DNA of 64,000 bases from Advenella incenata (GCF_004217095.1 NZ_SHKO01000001.1:2034234-2098233); one strand, 5' to 3'; positions 16,691 to 28,854 are shown, counted from the stretch's first letter. Numbers and translations are program-made. Notes: generated by a model not told the origin, from the letters alone.

Positions 16691-19417
16691 ATGAGTACTA
16701 TGGATTCTTTTGCCAGGGAAACCCTGCCAATATCGCTAGAAGAGGAAATGCGCCGAAGCTATCTGGATTACGCCATGAGCGTAATTGTCGGCCGGGCGCT
16801 TCCCGATGTCAGGGACGGGCTAAAACCTGTGCACCGCCGGGTGTTGTTTGCCATGCACGAGTTGAACAACGACTGGAATCGGGCCTACAAGAAATCCGCT
16901 CGTATTGTCGGGGACGTTATCGGTAAGTATCACCCCCACGGCGACCAGGCGGTATATGGCACCATCGTACGTATGGCGCAGGATTTTTCCCTGCGTTATA
17001 TGCTGGTAGACGGGCAGGGTAACTTCGGCTCGGTTGACGGCGACAGTGCTGCCGCCATGCGTTATACCGAAATCCGACTGGCCAAAATTGCGCACGAGCT
17101 GCTGGCCGATATCGATCAGGAAACGGTCGATTTTGGCCCGAACTACGATGGCAGCGAGCAGGAGCCGCTGTTGCTGCCTTCGCGCGTACCGAATCTGCTG
17201 ATCAACGGCAGTTCGGGTATCGCCGTCGGTATGGCAACTAATATACCTCCGCACAATCTGAGCGAAGTCATCGACGGGTGTCTGTATTGCCTGCGCAACC
17301 CGGGCTGCACCCTGGAGGAGTTGATCGAACTGATTCCTGCTCCCGATTTTCCTACCGGCGGCATTATCTACGGCATGACCGGGGTACGCGAAGGCTACCG
17401 TACAGGACGTGGCCGTGTCGTGATGCGGGCCAAAACCCATTTCGAAGACATGGAAAAGGGTAACCGTCAGTCCATTATCGTTGACGAGCTGCCATACCAG
17501 GTCAATAAAAAGACGCTGCAGGAACGCATTGCAGAGCTGGTCAATGAAAAGAAAATCGACGGTATCTCCGATATTCGCGATGAGTCTGACAAGGACGGCA
17601 TGCGTCTGGTCATTGAACTGAAGCGCGGCGAAGTCCCTGAAGTCATTCTGAATAATCTGTTCAAACACACGCAACTGCAAGACACCTTCGGTATCAACAT
17701 GGTTGCGTTGGTCGAAGGGCAGCCGCGACTGCTTAACCTGAAGCAGATGGTCGAGTACTTCCTCAGCCACCGCCGGGAAGTGGTCACGCGTCGTACGGTA
17801 TTTCAATTGCGCAAGGCGCGCGAGCGCGGGCACTTGCTGGAAGGTCTGGCCGTTGCGCTGGCCAATATCGACGAATTCATCGCGATCATCAAGGGTGCAC
17901 CCACGCCGCCAGTCGCCAGACAGGAACTGATGGCGCGCAACTGGGATTCTTCGCTGGTGCGTGAATTGCTGCTGCGGGCAGACGATGGCAGCGTGCTGGG
18001 TGGCAGTGCTGCCTATCGTCCGGAAACTCTGGCCGATATTTTCGGGCTGCAGAGTGATGGACTGTATCGTTTAAGCGACATCCAGGCGCAGGAAATCCTG
18101 AATATGCGTCTGCAACGCCTGACCGGGCTGGAGCAGGACAAGATCGTCAATGAATACCGTGGCATCATGGACACCATTGCTGATTTGCTGGATATCCTGG
18201 CCAAACCCGACCGCATTACCTCGATTATTTCCGACGAGCTGGTTGCCATCAAGGCCGAGTTTTCCACTAACGCCAAAGATGTACGGCGCTCCGAAATGGT
18301 CATGAACGCGACCGAGCTGGATACGGAAGACCTGATAACGCCTGCCGACATGGTGGTTACGCTATCCAATAGCGGTTATATCAAAAGCCAGCCCTTGTCC
18401 GAATACCGCGCCCAGAAGCGGGGCGGTCGTGGCAAGCAGGCGACGGCCATGAAAGAAGACGACTGGATCGATCAGTTGTTTATCGCCAACACTCACGATT
18501 TTCTGTTGTGTTTCTCCGATCGCGGCCGGGTGTATTGGCTCAAGGTCTGGGAAGTGCCTCAAGGCACACGCGGTTCCCGCGGACGCCCGATCGTCAATAT
18601 GTTCCCGTTGATAGACGGGGAAAAAATCACGGTTGTCCTGCCGGTGCGTGAATTTTCCGACACCAGCTTTGTGTTCATGGCAACGTCGCGCGGCACAGTC
18701 AAGAAAACCCCGCTGTCCGATTTTTCCAATCCGCGCAAGGCAGGCATTATCGCTGTGGCGCTGGACGAAGGCGATTATCTGATCGGTGCCGACCTGACTG
18801 ACGGCGAACACGACGTCATGCTGTTCTCCGACGCGGGCAAGGCTGTGCGCTTTGACGAAAATGACGTGCGTCCAATGGGCCGCACCGCACGTGGTGTGCG
18901 CGGCATGAATCTGGACGGCGATCAGCAGGTTATTTCGCTGTTGGTGGCCGGTGACGAGTCGCAAAGCGTGCTTACTGCAACCGAAAACGGTTACGGCAAG
19001 CGTACCTCTATTTCGGAATATACGCGCCACGGCCGTGGCACCAAGGGTATGATCGCCATCCAGACCAGTGCCCGCAACGGCAAGGTCGTGGGTGCTGTCC
19101 TGGTGAATCCATCAGACGAAATCATGCTGATCACCACCGGTGGCGTCCTGGTTCGTACCCGAGTCTCGGAAGTGCGGGAAATGGGCCGTGCGACACAGGG
19201 TGTCACGTTGATCAGTGTCGATGACGGCAGCAGCTTGTCCGGCGTACGTCGAGTGGTGGAAAGCGATGCCGATGTTGATGCGGAGATTGATGCCGTTGAG
19301 GCGGACGCTACGCCGTTGCCTGCTGCAGAGCAGCCAGATTCGCCAGCCGATGACAGTAACAAGCCATCGGGTGATGATTCAGGCTCGGCGACACCGGATA
19401 CCGATACAGAGGCCTGA
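16691..19417 (+). CDS. gyrA: DNA gyrase subunit A
   Basis: A 908-residue subunit of the type II topoisomerase that adds negative supercoils. The breakage-reunion domain has the active-site Tyr125 in AAMRYTE, and the C-terminal beta-pinwheel carries a GyrA box (QKRGGRGK). An acidic, Ala/Pro-rich tail ends the protein, making it about 30 residues longer than E. coli GyrA. In the quinolone-resistance region the sequence is [13 protein letters not shown]: Gln86 and Gly90 stand where E. coli has Ser83 and Asp87. It heads the cluster serC-pheA-hisC-tyrA-aroA-cmk; serC follows after 38 bases. Confidence 0.98.
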   Translation: MSTMDSFARETLPISLEEEMRRSYLDYAMSVIVGRALPDVRDGLKPVHRRVLFAMHELNNDWNRAYKKSARIVGDVIGKYHPHGDQAVYGTIVRMAQDFSLRYMLVDGQGNFGSVDGDSAAAMRYTEIRLAKIAHELLADIDQETVDFGPNYDGSEQEPLLLPSRVPNLLINGSSGIAVGMATNIPPHNLSEVIDGCLYCLRNPGCTLEELIELIPAPDFPTGGIIYGMTGVREGYRTGRGRVVMRAKTHFEDMEKGNRQSIIVDELPYQVNKKTLQERIAELVNEKKIDGISDIRDESDKDGMRLVIELKRGEVPEVILNNLFKHTQLQDTFGINMVALVEGQPRLLNLKQMVEYFLSHRREVVTRRTVFQLRKARERGHLLEGLAVALANIDEFIAIIKGAPTPPVARQELMARNWDSSLVRELLLRADDGSVLGGSAAYRPETLADIFGLQSDGLYRLSDIQAQEILNMRLQRLTGLEQDKIVNEYRGIMDTIADLLDILAKPDRITSIISDELVAIKAEFSTNAKDVRRSEMVMNATELDTEDLITPADMVVTLSNSGYIKSQPLSEYRAQKRGGRGKQATAMKEDDWIDQLFIANTHDFLLCFSDRGRVYWLKVWEVPQGTRGSRGRPIVNMFPLIDGEKITVVLPVREFSDTSFVFMATSRGTVKKTPLSDFSNPRKAGIIAVALDEGDYLIGADLTDGEHDVMLFSDAGKAVRFDENDVRPMGRTARGVRGMNLDGDQQVISLLVAGDESQSVLTATENGYGKRTSISEYTRHGRGTKGMIAIQTSARNGKVVGAVLVNPSDEIMLITTGGVLVRTRVSEVREMGRATQGVTLISVDDGSSLSGVRRVVESDADVDAEIDAVEADATPLPAAEQPDSPADDSNKPSGDDSGSATPDTDTEA

Positions 19418-19455
19418 TTTTTTCAGAGTAAATCACCTTAATTTCAGGGTAAATA

Positions 19456-20589
19456 ATGGGTACGCAATTTTGGAATTTTTCGGCCGGGCCGGCTGTCCTG
19501 CCCAAGCCTGTTCTGGAGCAGGCTGCAGCCGAAATGCTCGACTGGCGCGGCAGTGGCATGTCGGTCATGGAAATGAGTCACCGGGGCGCCGAATTTACGC
19601 AAATCTGCGACGAGGCTGAAGACGACCTGCGCACCCTGTTGGGCATCTCCGACGATTATGCCGTGATTTTCATGCAGGGTGGCGCGACGGCAGAAAACGC
19701 CATTGTCCCGATGAACCTGATCGCGCGTAATCCGTCCAATAGTGCCGATTACGTCCTGACCGGCAGTTGGTCAGTCAAGTCGCATAAAGAGGCGCAACGC
19801 TATGGCAATGCGCGGGTGGCGGCTGCTGCCGATACAGACCGACAGATCGATGGTGTAACGTATGGCGCCTGGAGCTGGGTGCCGCCGCTTGATTCCTGGC
19901 AGGTACAGCCAGATGCTTCTTATTTGCACTATTGCAGCAATGAAACCATTGGCGGCGTGGAAATTGCGCAGATGCCCGACATGCAGGCATTGGGCGTACC
20001 CGATGTGCCGCTGGTGCTTGATGCCTCATCACATTTCCTGTCCCGTCCGCTGGATGTTTCCCGTACCGGCATGGTGTATGCGGGCGCGCAGAAAAATGCG
20101 GGTCCTGCTGGTGTCACTATGGTGATTGTGCGCAGAGACATGCTGGGCCATGCGCTCGCATGCACACCGTCGGCCTTCGATTATGTGAACGTGGCAAAAG
20201 AGCGCTCCCGCTACAACACGCCGCCGAGCTACGGTATTTACATTTGCGGACTGGTGTTCAAATGGTTGCTCCAACTGGGCGGACTGGCCGAGATCGAAAA
20301 ACGCAATCTGGCCAAATCGCGGGCATTGTATGCCCAGATAGACAGCAGCGACTTTTACGCCAATCCTATACAGCCGGCCTTCCGTTCCCGCATGAATGTG
20401 CCGTTTACGCTGGCCAGCGAGCAACTGACCAGCCAGTTTCTGAAAGAAGCTGCGCAACATCACCTGCTGGCGCTGAAAGGACACAAGTCCGTTGGCGGTG
20501 TGCGCGCATCCATTTATAACGCAATGCCTATGGAAGGCGTTACAACACTCATAGACTTCATGAAAGAGTTCGAGCGTACGCATGGATAA
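19456..20589 (+). CDS. serC: Phosphoserine aminotransferase
   Basis: A 377-residue PLP enzyme converting 3-phosphohydroxypyruvate and glutamate to phosphoserine (also acting in pyridoxal phosphate synthesis). The N-terminus [17 protein letters not shown] and the PLP lysine in [12 protein letters not shown] are family signatures, and the C-terminal [15 protein letters not shown] is typical. The stop overlaps the pheA start by eight bases, so the two are coupled. Confidence 0.97.
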   Translation: MGTQFWNFSAGPAVLPKPVLEQAAAEMLDWRGSGMSVMEMSHRGAEFTQICDEAEDDLRTLLGISDDYAVIFMQGGATAENAIVPMNLIARNPSNSADYVLTGSWSVKSHKEAQRYGNARVAAAADTDRQIDGVTYGAWSWVPPLDSWQVQPDASYLHYCSNETIGGVEIAQMPDMQALGVPDVPLVLDASSHFLSRPLDVSRTGMVYAGAQKNAGPAGVTMVIVRRDMLGHALACTPSAFDYVNVAKERSRYNTPPSYGIYICGLVFKWLLQLGGLAEIEKRNLAKSRALYAQIDSSDFYANPIQPAFRSRMNVPFTLASEQLTSQFLKEAAQHHLLALKGHKSVGGVRASIYNAMPMEGVTTLIDFMKEFERTHG

Positions 20590-21670
20590 TTCACTACAGG
20601 ATGCGCTCAAACCGCTGCGCGACAAAATTGATCAGATTGACCGCGATATTCTTGACCTGCTTAATCAGCGGGCGCAAACGGCAATCGATGTAGGCCGAGT
20701 CAAGTACGAGCATCAGGCCGACAGCGCCGTGCTCAAACCCGAACGTGAAGCCCAGGTTATCCGGCGCCTTCAGGAGCTCAATCGCTATGGCACCTTTACC
20801 GAAACCGGTGTGCGGGCCGTCTGGGCTGAAATCATTTCGGTTTGCCGGGGTCTGGAAAAAGGGCTGACAGTGGCCTATCTTGGCCCGGAAGGGTCATTTT
20901 CCGAGCAGGCTGCCATGGAGTTCTACGGCCATTCTGTCCAGGCGCTGCCGTGTCCGTCCTTTGATGAGGTGTTTCGTGCCGTCGAGGCCGGGCAGGCTGA
21001 TGTTGGCATGGTACCGGTTGAAAACTCCACCGAAGGGGCTGTCAACAGGACACTGGATCTGTTTCTCAATTCAACCGTCAGGGTGCATGGGGTTCGTTCC
21101 ATTCCCATCCGTCACTGTCTGATGAGCCAGCATGGCACCATGGATGGCGTCAAATGCATCATGGCGCATCCACAGGCGCTGGCGCAGTGCCAGAAGTGGC
21201 TCTCGCAACATCATCCGACGCTCGAGATCGTGCCAGCAGCCAGCAATTCCGAGGCGGCCAAACATGCGGCTCAGGATGAAAGCGTTGCGGCAATCGCCGG
21301 AGAAACCGCCGCTGTGTTCTGGAATCTCGGGCTGGTGGCTTCCGGTATCCAGGACGACGCCAATAACAAGACCCGCTTTCTGGCCATTGGCAATATCGAA
21401 ACGGCGCCCAGCGGACGAGATCAGACCAGCCTGATTTTTGCGGTACCCAATCGCGTAGGCGCGGTATACGAGATGATCAGCCCCTTTGCGCGCAATGGCG
21501 TGTCGATGACCCGTTTCGAATCCCGGCCGGCACGCACCGGTCAGTGGGAATATTATTTTTATGTCGATGTGTTGGGCCACTGTTCTGACGAGAACGTGGC
21601 ACGGGCGCTGGAAGAGCTGAAGCAGCAGTCCGCATTTTTCAAAATTCTGGGTTCCTACCCAATGCAATAG
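20582..21670 (+). CDS. pheA: Bifunctional chorismate mutase/prephenate dehydratase
   Basis: A 362-residue P-protein for phenylalanine synthesis. The chorismate mutase domain (residues 1-90, [20 protein letters not shown]) is followed by a prephenate dehydratase domain ([38 protein letters not shown]) and a C-terminal ACT domain with the phenylalanine-binding ESRP motif. The ACT domain implies feedback inhibition by phenylalanine. It overlaps serC and precedes hisC by 12 bases. Confidence 0.97.
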   Translation: MDNSLQDALKPLRDKIDQIDRDILDLLNQRAQTAIDVGRVKYEHQADSAVLKPEREAQVIRRLQELNRYGTFTETGVRAVWAEIISVCRGLEKGLTVAYLGPEGSFSEQAAMEFYGHSVQALPCPSFDEVFRAVEAGQADVGMVPVENSTEGAVNRTLDLFLNSTVRVHGVRSIPIRHCLMSQHGTMDGVKCIMAHPQALAQCQKWLSQHHPTLEIVPAASNSEAAKHAAQDESVAAIAGETAAVFWNLGLVASGIQDDANNKTRFLAIGNIETAPSGRDQTSLIFAVPNRVGAVYEMISPFARNGVSMTRFESRPARTGQWEYYFYVDVLGHCSDENVARALEELKQQSAFFKILGSYPMQ

Positions 21671-21682
21671 AAGGTGATTTGA

Positions 21683-22819
21683 ATGTCCGGTATAGCCAAT
21701 GGGTTCGGTATATCCAGTAATGTCGATGCGATGATGCCATACCAGGCAGGAAAGCCCATCGAGGATCTGGCGCGTGAATACGGGCTTGATCCGGCCAGTA
21801 TTGTCAAACTGGCATCCAATGAAAATCCGCTGGGCATGTCCGACTCGGTACGCCAGGCGATCAGCACATTTCTTGAAAGCGTGCCAGGGCAGGCGCTGGG
21901 TCGCTATCCGGATCCCAATGCCTTTTCACTCAAACAGGCATTGGCTGCGCATTACCAGGTTCCCGCCAATTGGCTTACGGTAGGCAATGGCTCCAACGAC
22001 TTGCTGGAAATTATTTCGCTGGCCATCCTGGACCAGCAGGCTTCCTGCGTTTACGCCGAACACGCATTCATTGTGTACCAGTTGGCAACGCAGGCGCGCG
22101 GCGCCACCCATATTAAAGTGCCTGCTGCCAGTTATGGCCACGATCTGCAGGGCATGTTCGAGGCCATTGGCGACGATACACGTCTGGTCTTTATTGCCAA
22201 TCCAAATAATCCGACCGGCACCTTCCATAGCGGCGATGTGATTCGCAGTTTTGTTGAGAAAGTGCATGCGACCTACGGCAATCGCGTTACCGTGGTGCTG
22301 GATGAAGCGTATAACGAATATCTGGATCCGCAGTTGCGGTTTGACAGTGCCCAGTTGGTAAGAGATTTTTCCAACGTCATCGTGGTCCGCACGTTTTCCA
22401 AGGCTTATGGCTTGGCAGGGATGCGCATGGGGTTTGCCATTGCGCGTCCGGAAATGACTGATTATTTAAATCGCGTTCGCCAGCCGTTCAATGTGAATTT
22501 GCTGGCCCAGGTGGCCGCGATCGCAGCGCTCAAGGACACTGCGTTTCTTGAGAAAACCTACGAATTGAATCGTGACGGCAAGCGCTGGCTGTCGGCGCAG
22601 TTTACTGAAATGGGGCTGGAATTTGTCCCCAGCTTCGGCAACTTCATTTTGCTGCGGGTGGGCGATGCAGCTGCAGTCAATACTGCGCTGCTGCAGCGTG
22701 GTGTCATCGTGCGCCCCGTTGTCGGCGATGGCCTGCCTGAGCATCTGCGCGTTTCTATCGGATTGCCCGAGGAAAACGCCAAATTCATCAGCGCGCTCAA
22801 AGAGGTGCTGGGCAAGTGA
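21683..22819 (+). CDS. hisC: Histidinol-phosphate/aromatic aminotransferase
   Basis: A 378-residue class I/II PLP aminotransferase of the HisC family: KLASNENPLG near the N-terminus, NPNNPTGTF, and the PLP lysine in RTFSKAYGLAGMRMG. Its place between pheA and tyrA suggests that it mainly serves aromatic amino acid transamination (HisC2 type) in addition to, or instead of, histidine synthesis; that is inference from context. The tyrA start overlaps its stop (GTGA). Confidence 0.93.
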   Translation: MSGIANGFGISSNVDAMMPYQAGKPIEDLAREYGLDPASIVKLASNENPLGMSDSVRQAISTFLESVPGQALGRYPDPNAFSLKQALAAHYQVPANWLTVGNGSNDLLEIISLAILDQQASCVYAEHAFIVYQLATQARGATHIKVPAASYGHDLQGMFEAIGDDTRLVFIANPNNPTGTFHSGDVIRSFVEKVHATYGNRVTVVLDEAYNEYLDPQLRFDSAQLVRDFSNVIVVRTFSKAYGLAGMRMGFAIARPEMTDYLNRVRQPFNVNLLAQVAAIAALKDTAFLEKTYELNRDGKRWLSAQFTEMGLEFVPSFGNFILLRVGDAAAVNTALLQRGVIVRPVVGDGLPEHLRVSIGLPEENAKFISALKEVLGK

Positions 22820-23727
22820 TCGCAAGCAAGGTCAGCGAGCAAGCAGTGGCAGCGGTGCCGCCGCTTCGGATTCCGGTTTTGGCCGTGGTTGGCGTCGGTC
22901 TGATCGGCGGCTCACTGGCATTGTCGCTCAAGCGCAATGGCGTTGTCGACAAGGTGCTGGGCATCAGCCACGACCCGGCAAGCATCAACAAGGCGCTGGA
23001 ACTGGGCATCATCGATACCATTGCGTCTTTCGAGCAGGTCTCGCAGGCAGACGTGATCGTCATCGCGACGCCGGTTTCTGCATTTGAATCGGTATGCAAT
23101 GCAATCAAGCCATTTTTAGCGCCACGCACGATCATTACCGATGTTTGCAGCACCAAGCAGCAGGTGGTTGGCATGGCCCGACGCTCGCTGGGCGATCGCG
23201 TGGGGCAGTTTGTTCCGGGACATCCCATTGCCGGCGCCGAAACGTCCGGCCCTGCCGCGGCCAATGCTTTTCTATTTGAACAAAAGCAGGTTATCCTGGC
23301 GCCGTTACAGGAGAATGCGCCGGAGCAGATCGATCTGCTGACCCGGTTATGGGAAGCCTGCGGGTCCACGGTCAGTTCGATGGGTGCCGCCGAACATGAT
23401 CGCATATTCGCCGCGGTCAGTCATATGCCGCACTTTCTGTCGGCGCTCTATATGTACAGCCTGCTGGACGCTGAACAAACCGATAGCAAGCTTAAGTATG
23501 CTGGCAGCGGATTCCGTGATTTCACGCGGATCGCTGCCGGACCTCCGGTCATGTGGCGCGATATTTTTTCCAGTAATCGTGAGTGCATGCTAGAGGAAAT
23601 TACCCGTTTTCAAACCTGCCTGGAGCAGGCCCGGCAAATGCTGGAGAGCGGCAACAATGAAGCGTTCGAGGCATGGCTGGCAGCCGCGGCCCAGGCGCGG
23701 CAAGATTGGGAGAATCCACCATCATGA
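22816..23727 (+). CDS. tyrA: Prephenate (cyclohexadienyl) dehydrogenase
   Basis: A 303-residue NAD(P)-dependent dehydrogenase for tyrosine synthesis, beginning with GTG. The Rossmann motif [31 protein letters not shown]-like region and [15 protein letters not shown] are typical. There is no ACT or chorismate mutase domain, so it is the short monofunctional form. It is coupled at both ends, to hisC by GTGA and to aroA by ATGA. Confidence 0.95.
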   Translation: MIASKVSEQAVAAVPPLRIPVLAVVGVGLIGGSLALSLKRNGVVDKVLGISHDPASINKALELGIIDTIASFEQVSQADVIVIATPVSAFESVCNAIKPFLAPRTIITDVCSTKQQVVGMARRSLGDRVGQFVPGHPIAGAETSGPAAANAFLFEQKQVILAPLQENAPEQIDLLTRLWEACGSTVSSMGAAEHDRIFAAVSHMPHFLSALYMYSLLDAEQTDSKLKYAGSGFRDFTRIAAGPPVMWRDIFSSNRECMLEEITRFQTCLEQARQMLESGNNEAFEAWLAAAAQARQDWENPPS

Positions 23728-25061
23728 GTGAAGCAAGTCAATATCTGGCGCCGGCGGTACGGGTCCAAGGGAAGATGGCGCTGCCTGGCTCGAAAAGCAT
23801 TTCGAATCGGGTCCTGTTGCTGGCGGCCTTGTCCGAGGGCAGTACACGCATTGATGGGCTGCTCGATTCCGATGACACACGCGTGATGCTTGCCGCGCTG
23901 CGCACGCTTGGGCTGCAGATTGATCAGGCAGGCGACAATCAGGTTGTGGTGCACGGCACAGGCTCGTTTCCACAATCGCAGGCAGATCTGTTTCTGGGCA
24001 ATGCCGGTACGGCGTTTCGCCCGCTGACCGCTGCGCTGGCCATGGCCGGCGGCCACTACCGCCTGCATGGCGTACCTCGTATGCATGAGCGCCCGGTCGG
24101 AGACCTGGTCACGGCACTACAGGCCGTTGGCGCTCAGATCCGCTACGAGGGCCAGACAGGTTACCCGCCGCTGCAAATCTCGCCAGGGCAACTGCATGTT
24201 GATGGTCCGATCCCGATTCAGGGCAATGTGTCCAGCCAGTTTCTTACCGCTTTTCTGATGATGGCTCCCATCCTGGCGGCGCGTGCCGGCCGCGATGTCA
24301 CCTTGCAGGTCCAGGGAGAGCTGATCTCCAAGCCGTATATAGCCATTACGCTGCAATTGATGGCGCGCTTTGGCGTCACCGTTGTGCAGGAAGGCTGGCA
24401 GCGCTTTACCATTGCTGCAGATAGCCGATACACCAGTCCCCAAGCGGTGGCTGTCGAGGGTGATGCCTCCAGTGCGTCTTACTTTTTGGCGCTGGGACTG
24501 CTTGGCCAGGGCCCGTTGCAGATTAACGGCATTGGCAGGGACAGCATCCAAGGCGATATTGCGTTTGCGCAATTTATTGAACGGCTGGGTGGAAAAATCA
24601 CCTATCAGGATCAGTGTCTGATTTCCGAGAGAGCACAAAGCATTGCAGAGCATCCTTTGCCGGCATTCGATGAAGATTTCAACCTGATTCCCGATGCGGC
24701 CATGACGGCGGCTGTGCTGGCCTTGTATGCCGACGGCCCCTGCATGTTGCGCAATATCGGTAGCTGGCGCGTCAAGGAAACGGATCGTATTCATGCCATG
24801 CATACTGAACTGAGCAAATTGGGCGCGGTGGTCGAATCCGGGGCAGACTGGATACGTATTACGCCGCCCGCACCCGGCAAATGGCAGACAGCGAACATTG
24901 CGACTTACGACGATCATCGTATGGCCATGTGCTTTTCGCTGGCCGTATTCGGGCCTGTTGGCGTCACAATCCTGGATCCTGCCTGCGTCAGCAAGACGTT
25001 TCCCGACTATTTTTCGGTTTATGATGCACTGGTCGCAACGGCGCAGGAAGGGGTGTCATGA
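23724..25061 (+). CDS. aroA: 5-enolpyruvylshikimate-3-phosphate synthase
   Basis: A 445-residue shikimate-pathway enzyme joining shikimate-3-phosphate and PEP. The start at ATG 23724 overlaps the tyrA stop; a longer frame upstream only adds non-family residues. Signature motifs are [36 protein letters not shown] and [11 protein letters not shown]. The glyphosate-contact loop reads NAGTAFRP, a class I type. It overlaps cmk by ATGA. Confidence 0.97.
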   Translation: MSEASQYLAPAVRVQGKMALPGSKSISNRVLLLAALSEGSTRIDGLLDSDDTRVMLAALRTLGLQIDQAGDNQVVVHGTGSFPQSQADLFLGNAGTAFRPLTAALAMAGGHYRLHGVPRMHERPVGDLVTALQAVGAQIRYEGQTGYPPLQISPGQLHVDGPIPIQGNVSSQFLTAFLMMAPILAARAGRDVTLQVQGELISKPYIAITLQLMARFGVTVVQEGWQRFTIAADSRYTSPQAVAVEGDASSASYFLALGLLGQGPLQINGIGRDSIQGDIAFAQFIERLGGKITYQDQCLISERAQSIAEHPLPAFDEDFNLIPDAAMTAAVLALYADGPCMLRNIGSWRVKETDRIHAMHTELSKLGAVVESGADWIRITPPAPGKWQTANIATYDDHRMAMCFSLAVFGPVGVTILDPACVSKTFPDYFSVYDALVATAQEGVS

Positions 25062-25738
25062 CTGGCGGGGCGCAGGTGGATGGTTGCATTCCGGTTATTG
25101 CCATTGATGGTCCGACCGCCTCAGGCAAAGGCACGGTCGCTGCCCGGGTGGCCGATGCGCTGGGCTGGTCCGTCCTCGATAGCGGCGCGTTGTACCGCTT
25201 AAGTGCACTCGCAGCGCTCAGGCGCGGTATAGTCGATACGGACGAACAGGCGCTGTCCAATATTGCAAGACAGCTGGATGTCCGTTTTCAGGGCGACAAA
25301 GTGTTGCTTGACAACGACGACGTCACAGAGCAGCTGCGCCAGGAGCATATCGGCGACATGGCCTCCCGGATAGCACCGCTGCAGCCATTGCGCGATGCCT
25401 TGTTGGAGCGCCAGCGGGCGTTTCGGCAGGCTCCGGGCCTGGTTTGCGACGGTCGCGATATGGGGACAGTCGTATTTCCTGATGCATCTCTTAAGATTTT
25501 CCTGATTGCCGACGTCGATGCACGTGCGCAAAGACGCTATAACCAGTTGATCGAAAAAGGTTTTTCTGCTAATCTTGGCGACTTGTTAAAGGATTTGAAA
25601 GCGCGCGACGACCGGGATCAGAACCGTTTGGTGGCGCCACTTAAGCCAGCAGATGATGCCGTGGTGGTTGATTCCTCCAATTTGGGAATTGATCAGACCG
25701 TCGAGCGCATCCTGGCTCACTGGCGTAACAAAACGTAA
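25058..25738 (+). CDS. cmk: Cytidylate kinase
   Basis: A 226-residue kinase phosphorylating CMP and dCMP. The P-loop is [19 protein letters not shown], with the CMP-binding region [15 protein letters not shown] and the lid RDDRDQNR. It is last in the overlapping chain from serC; rpsA follows after 535 bases, a conserved order in many proteobacteria. Confidence 0.97.
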   Translation: MTGGAQVDGCIPVIAIDGPTASGKGTVAARVADALGWSVLDSGALYRLSALAALRRGIVDTDEQALSNIARQLDVRFQGDKVLLDNDDVTEQLRQEHIGDMASRIAPLQPLRDALLERQRAFRQAPGLVCDGRDMGTVVFPDASLKIFLIADVDARAQRRYNQLIEKGFSANLGDLLKDLKARDDRDQNRLVAPLKPADDAVVVDSSNLGIDQTVERILAHWRNKT

Positions 25739-26273
25739 TAATCCGGCAATTGGGCTTTATGGTGGGAGCTTGATCCAACCGGTGCCAGAGCAGCGGGTCA
25801 ACCGGGCGTCAATCACGCGTTCAGATCAGTCGCCTGCCATTGTTGGCTTGCGAGCGGTAGCAGCGCGTTTACATGTAGTTGTATGCAATGCTATCGGGGG
25901 TTACGCTATAGGCTGCAGCTTATCGGCCTGCCGCGATACACCAACCGGCAGCAGTGCCAGACGCCCAGACGCCCAGGCGTTTGTCGTTCGTATTCCTATC
26001 GAATCTGTCCCTGCTCGCTAATGCAGCCTTGGCAGGGGTGCAGTTGCAGTACACACTATTTCCTTGGCGTAGCCAGCATGATCGCTACGCCATAGGCACA
26101 GAGCAGTTTTTTCAACGGTCATGGCAGGCGCGAAAGTCACCTGCGTTATCGTTGAATTTCAAGGGCTTTTGTCTGGGTTCAGGCGAAAGATTTTTTCACT
26201 CCGCCGCGGCAGGCTGTTCTGCCAAAGCGTGTTTTTAAGGCCAGGAGACCGTGACGGTCCCGGGATTTTTCTA
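25739..26273 (+). other. Leader/intergenic region between cmk and rpsA
   Basis: No gene is evident; the open frames have no family resemblance. It includes a short 8-base tandem repeat (CCCAGACG, near 25957-25980), weak hairpins such as GGCAG/CTGCC at 26208-26223, and, just before rpsA, AGGAG followed by the hairpin GACCG/CGGTC (26247-26259). The rpsA promoter probably lies here, but I cannot place it with confidence. Confidence 0.5.
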
Positions 26274-27986
26274 ATGTCATCCATTTCTTTACAAGACGCC
26301 ACTGGTGGCGAAAGCTTTGCCGATTTATTTGCTCAAAGCGTAAAAAACCAGGATATGAAATCAGGTGAAGTGATTTCAGCCGAAGTGGTCCGTATCGATC
26401 ACAACTTTGTCGTAGTTAATGCGGGATTGAAGTCCGAATCTCTCATCCCTCTCGAAGAATTCCTGAATGATCAGGGCGAACTGGAAGTTGCCGAAGGCGA
26501 CTTCGTTTCTGTTGCCATTGATTCACTCGAAAACGGTTACGGCGACACCATCCTGTCCCGTGATCGTGCAAAACGTCTGTCTGCATGGCTGTCACTCGAG
26601 AAAGCGCTCGAGTCCGGCGAAATGGTAACCGGCACCATCACTGGAAAAGTGAAGGGCGGCCTTACCGTGATGACAAACGGCATTCGTGCCTTTTTGCCTG
26701 GTTCACTGGTTGATCTGCGTCCTGTCAAGGATACAACACCATACGAAGGCAAAACGATGGAGTTTAAAGTTATTAAACTTGATCGCAAACGCAATAACGT
26801 CGTTCTGTCACGTCGTTCCGTTCTTGAAGTTAACATGGGCGAAGAGCGCCAGAAACTGCTGGAGAACCTGAAAGAAGGCGCAGTGGTTACCGGTGTTGTC
26901 AAAAACATTACCGATTACGGTGCGTTCGTTGACCTGGGCGGTATCGACGGTCTGTTGCACATTACTGATATGGCATGGCGCCGTGTTCGTCACCCGTCCG
27001 AGGTCCTGTCTGTTGGTCAGGAAGTTCAGGCCAAAGTTCTCAAGTTCGATCAAGAGAAAAGCCGTGTTTCCCTGGGTGTAAAACAGCTGGGCGAAGACCC
27101 ATGGGTTGGTTTGGCTCGTCGCTACCCACAAAGTACACGTCTGTTCGGTAAAGTGACCAACCTTACCGACTACGGTGCGTTCGTTGAAGTCGAAACCGGT
27201 ATCGAAGGTCTGGTACACGTTTCCGAAATGGACTGGACCAACAAAAACGTTGATCCGCGCAAAGTGGTCAGCCTTGGCGAAGAAGTTGAAGTCATGGTTC
27301 TGGAAATCGACGAAGATCGTCGTCGTATTTCGCTTGGCATGAAACAGTGTCGTGCAAACCCATGGGAAGATTTTGCCACCAACTTCAAACGTGGTGACAA
27401 AGTTCATGGCGCAATCAAGTCCATCACCGACTTTGGCGTATTCATCGGTCTGCCTGGTGGCATCGATGGTCTGGTTCACCTGTCTGACCTGTCATGGGCT
27501 GATTCTGGCGAAGAGGCCGTGCGCAACTTCAAGAAAGGCGACGAGATTGATGCCGTGGTTCTGGCGATCGATACCGATAAAGAGCGTATTTCTCTTGGTA
27601 TCAAACAACTCGAAGGCGATCCGTTCAACAACTTCGTTGCAACGAACGACAAGGGCGCCGTTGTTCCTGGCGTGATCAAGTCTGTTGAAGCCAAAGGTGC
27701 GGTTGTAACGCTGTCACTTGAGGTTGAAGGCTATCTGCGCGCTTCTGAAATTTCAGCCGGCCGTGTCGAAGACGCGACCACTGTTCTGAAAGAAGGCCAG
27801 AACGTCGAAGCCATGATCCTGAACGTTGATCGCAAGGCGCGTTCAATCCAGTTGTCAATCAAGGCACGTGACAATGCTGAGACCGCAGATGCGCTGCAGC
27901 GTATGAGCGATACCAGTGCGTCATCCGGTACGACTAACCTGGGGGCTTTGCTCAAGGCGAAGCTCGACCAAGCTAAAGACGATTAA
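26274..27986 (+). CDS. rpsA: 30S ribosomal protein S1
   Basis: A 570-residue RNA-binding protein with six S1 OB-fold repeats, as in E. coli (557 residues). Repeats are recognisable from G-x-V-x-x-I/F-x-D-(Y/F)-G-A/V-F-V/I patterns such as [19 protein letters not shown] and [21 protein letters not shown]1 recruits mRNA to the 30S subunit. I chose ATG 26274 because [19 protein letters not shown] fits the family; the frame is open for 51 codons upstream without homology. The strong SD-like AGGAG is 27 bases away, with a small hairpin between. ihfB follows after three bases. Confidence 0.97.
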   Translation: MSSISLQDATGGESFADLFAQSVKNQDMKSGEVISAEVVRIDHNFVVVNAGLKSESLIPLEEFLNDQGELEVAEGDFVSVAIDSLENGYGDTILSRDRAKRLSAWLSLEKALESGEMVTGTITGKVKGGLTVMTNGIRAFLPGSLVDLRPVKDTTPYEGKTMEFKVIKLDRKRNNVVLSRRSVLEVNMGEERQKLLENLKEGAVVTGVVKNITDYGAFVDLGGIDGLLHITDMAWRRVRHPSEVLSVGQEVQAKVLKFDQEKSRVSLGVKQLGEDPWVGLARRYPQSTRLFGKVTNLTDYGAFVEVETGIEGLVHVSEMDWTNKNVDPRKVVSLGEEVEVMVLEIDEDRRRISLGMKQCRANPWEDFATNFKRGDKVHGAIKSITDFGVFIGLPGGIDGLVHLSDLSWADSGEEAVRNFKKGDEIDAVVLAIDTDKERISLGIKQLEGDPFNNFVATNDKGAVVPGVIKSVEAKGAVVTLSLEVEGYLRASEISAGRVEDATTVLKEGQNVEAMILNVDRKARSIQLSIKARDNAETADALQRMSDTSASSGTTNLGALLKAKLDQAKDD

Positions 27987-27989
27987 GCT

Positions 27990-28352
27990 GTGACTAAATC
28001 AGAGTTGATTGAAGCACTAGCGGCCAGCTATCCACAGCTGGCTGCCCGTGACACCGACTTCGCTGTCAAGACGATGCTTGATGCCATGACCGTTGCTCTA
28101 TCCAGAGGTCAGCGCATTGAAATTCGCGGTTTTGGCAGCTTCTCGCTGTCAACGCGTGCTCCACGGGTTGGGCGCAATCCCAAGTCCGGCGAACAGGTGA
28201 TGGTCCCCGGTAAACGGGTGCCTCACTTCAAGGCGGGCAAAGAATTGCGCGAGCGCGTTGATTCTGTTTTTACCTCTGCTGACGACACCAAGCAGAATGC
28301 GTCCGAGAATGGCCATTTTGACGCCGAGGCGGCCAAGGTAGCCAATCTCTGA
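27990..28352 (+). CDS. ihfB: Integration host factor subunit beta
   Basis: A 120-residue DNA-bending HU/IHF-family protein with a GTG start. [16 protein letters not shown] and the DNA-binding arm [23 protein letters not shown], with the intercalating Pro, are characteristic. The C-terminus extends about 25 residues beyond E. coli IhfB. It pairs with IhfA from elsewhere. It is co-transcribed with rpsA and ends at a strong terminator. Confidence 0.96.
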   Translation: MTKSELIEALAASYPQLAARDTDFAVKTMLDAMTVALSRGQRIEIRGFGSFSLSTRAPRVGRNPKSGEQVMVPGKRVPHFKAGKELRERVDSVFTSADDTKQNASENGHFDAEAAKVANL

Positions 28353-28387
28353 TCAAATCAGGTAGGTGTTCGTTTCTTATGATGTCC

Positions 28388-28417
28388 AAAAACCCCGATT
28401 GCAAAATCGGGGTTTTT
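28388..28417 (+). terminator. Terminator after rpsA-ihfB
   Basis: A 13-bp perfect stem AAAAACCCCGATT/AATCGGGGTTTTT around a GCAA tetraloop. Confidence 0.92.
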
Positions 28418-28476
28418 GTTTTTAGACCATCAATTCGCATTACAATGGCGAATAATTCAATTTCAGGAGCAGGCCA

Positions 28477-28854
28477 ATGCGTTACATAGTCTGGGCATTG
28501 CGAATCATACTTTTTTTGCTGGTGCTATTGTTCGCACTTAAAAATACCGATCCCGTTACTGTGCGTTTTTTTGGTGATTATACGTTTGCCGGTGTGCCGC
28601 TTATTGTCGTGCTATTGCTTGCATTTTTCGCTGGTGCATTGTTTGCGTGGCTGGTCAGCATTCCTACACGCTTGCGTAAAACCCGTGAAGTCGGGCGCCT
28701 AAAAGGCGAGGTAGAGCGTTTGAACCGTGACGTGGCTGATACCCGTCAGTCGCTGGAAGCGCTCAAAGCCGAAGAATTGCGCCTTCGCAGCAGCGTGGCC
28801 TCGACAAGCACCGCCTTGCACACGCCTGCCCGGGAGACCGCAGTTGGACTTTGA
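28477..28854 (+). CDS. lapA: Lipopolysaccharide assembly protein A (DUF1049)
   Basis: A 125-residue inner-membrane protein with two helices (residues 5-20 and 40-63) and the DUF1049 pattern FALKNTDPVTVRFFGDYTFAGVPL split by a short loop. A cytoplasmic coiled coil (RLKGEVERLNRDVADTRQSLEAL) follows. LapA works with LapB in tuning LPS synthesis through LpxC turnover in enterobacteria. Its stop overlaps the lapB start by 11 bases. Confidence 0.9.
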   Translation: MRYIVWALRIILFLLVLLFALKNTDPVTVRFFGDYTFAGVPLIVVLLLAFFAGALFAWLVSIPTRLRKTREVGRLKGEVERLNRDVADTRQSLEALKAEELRLRSSVASTSTALHTPARETAVGL

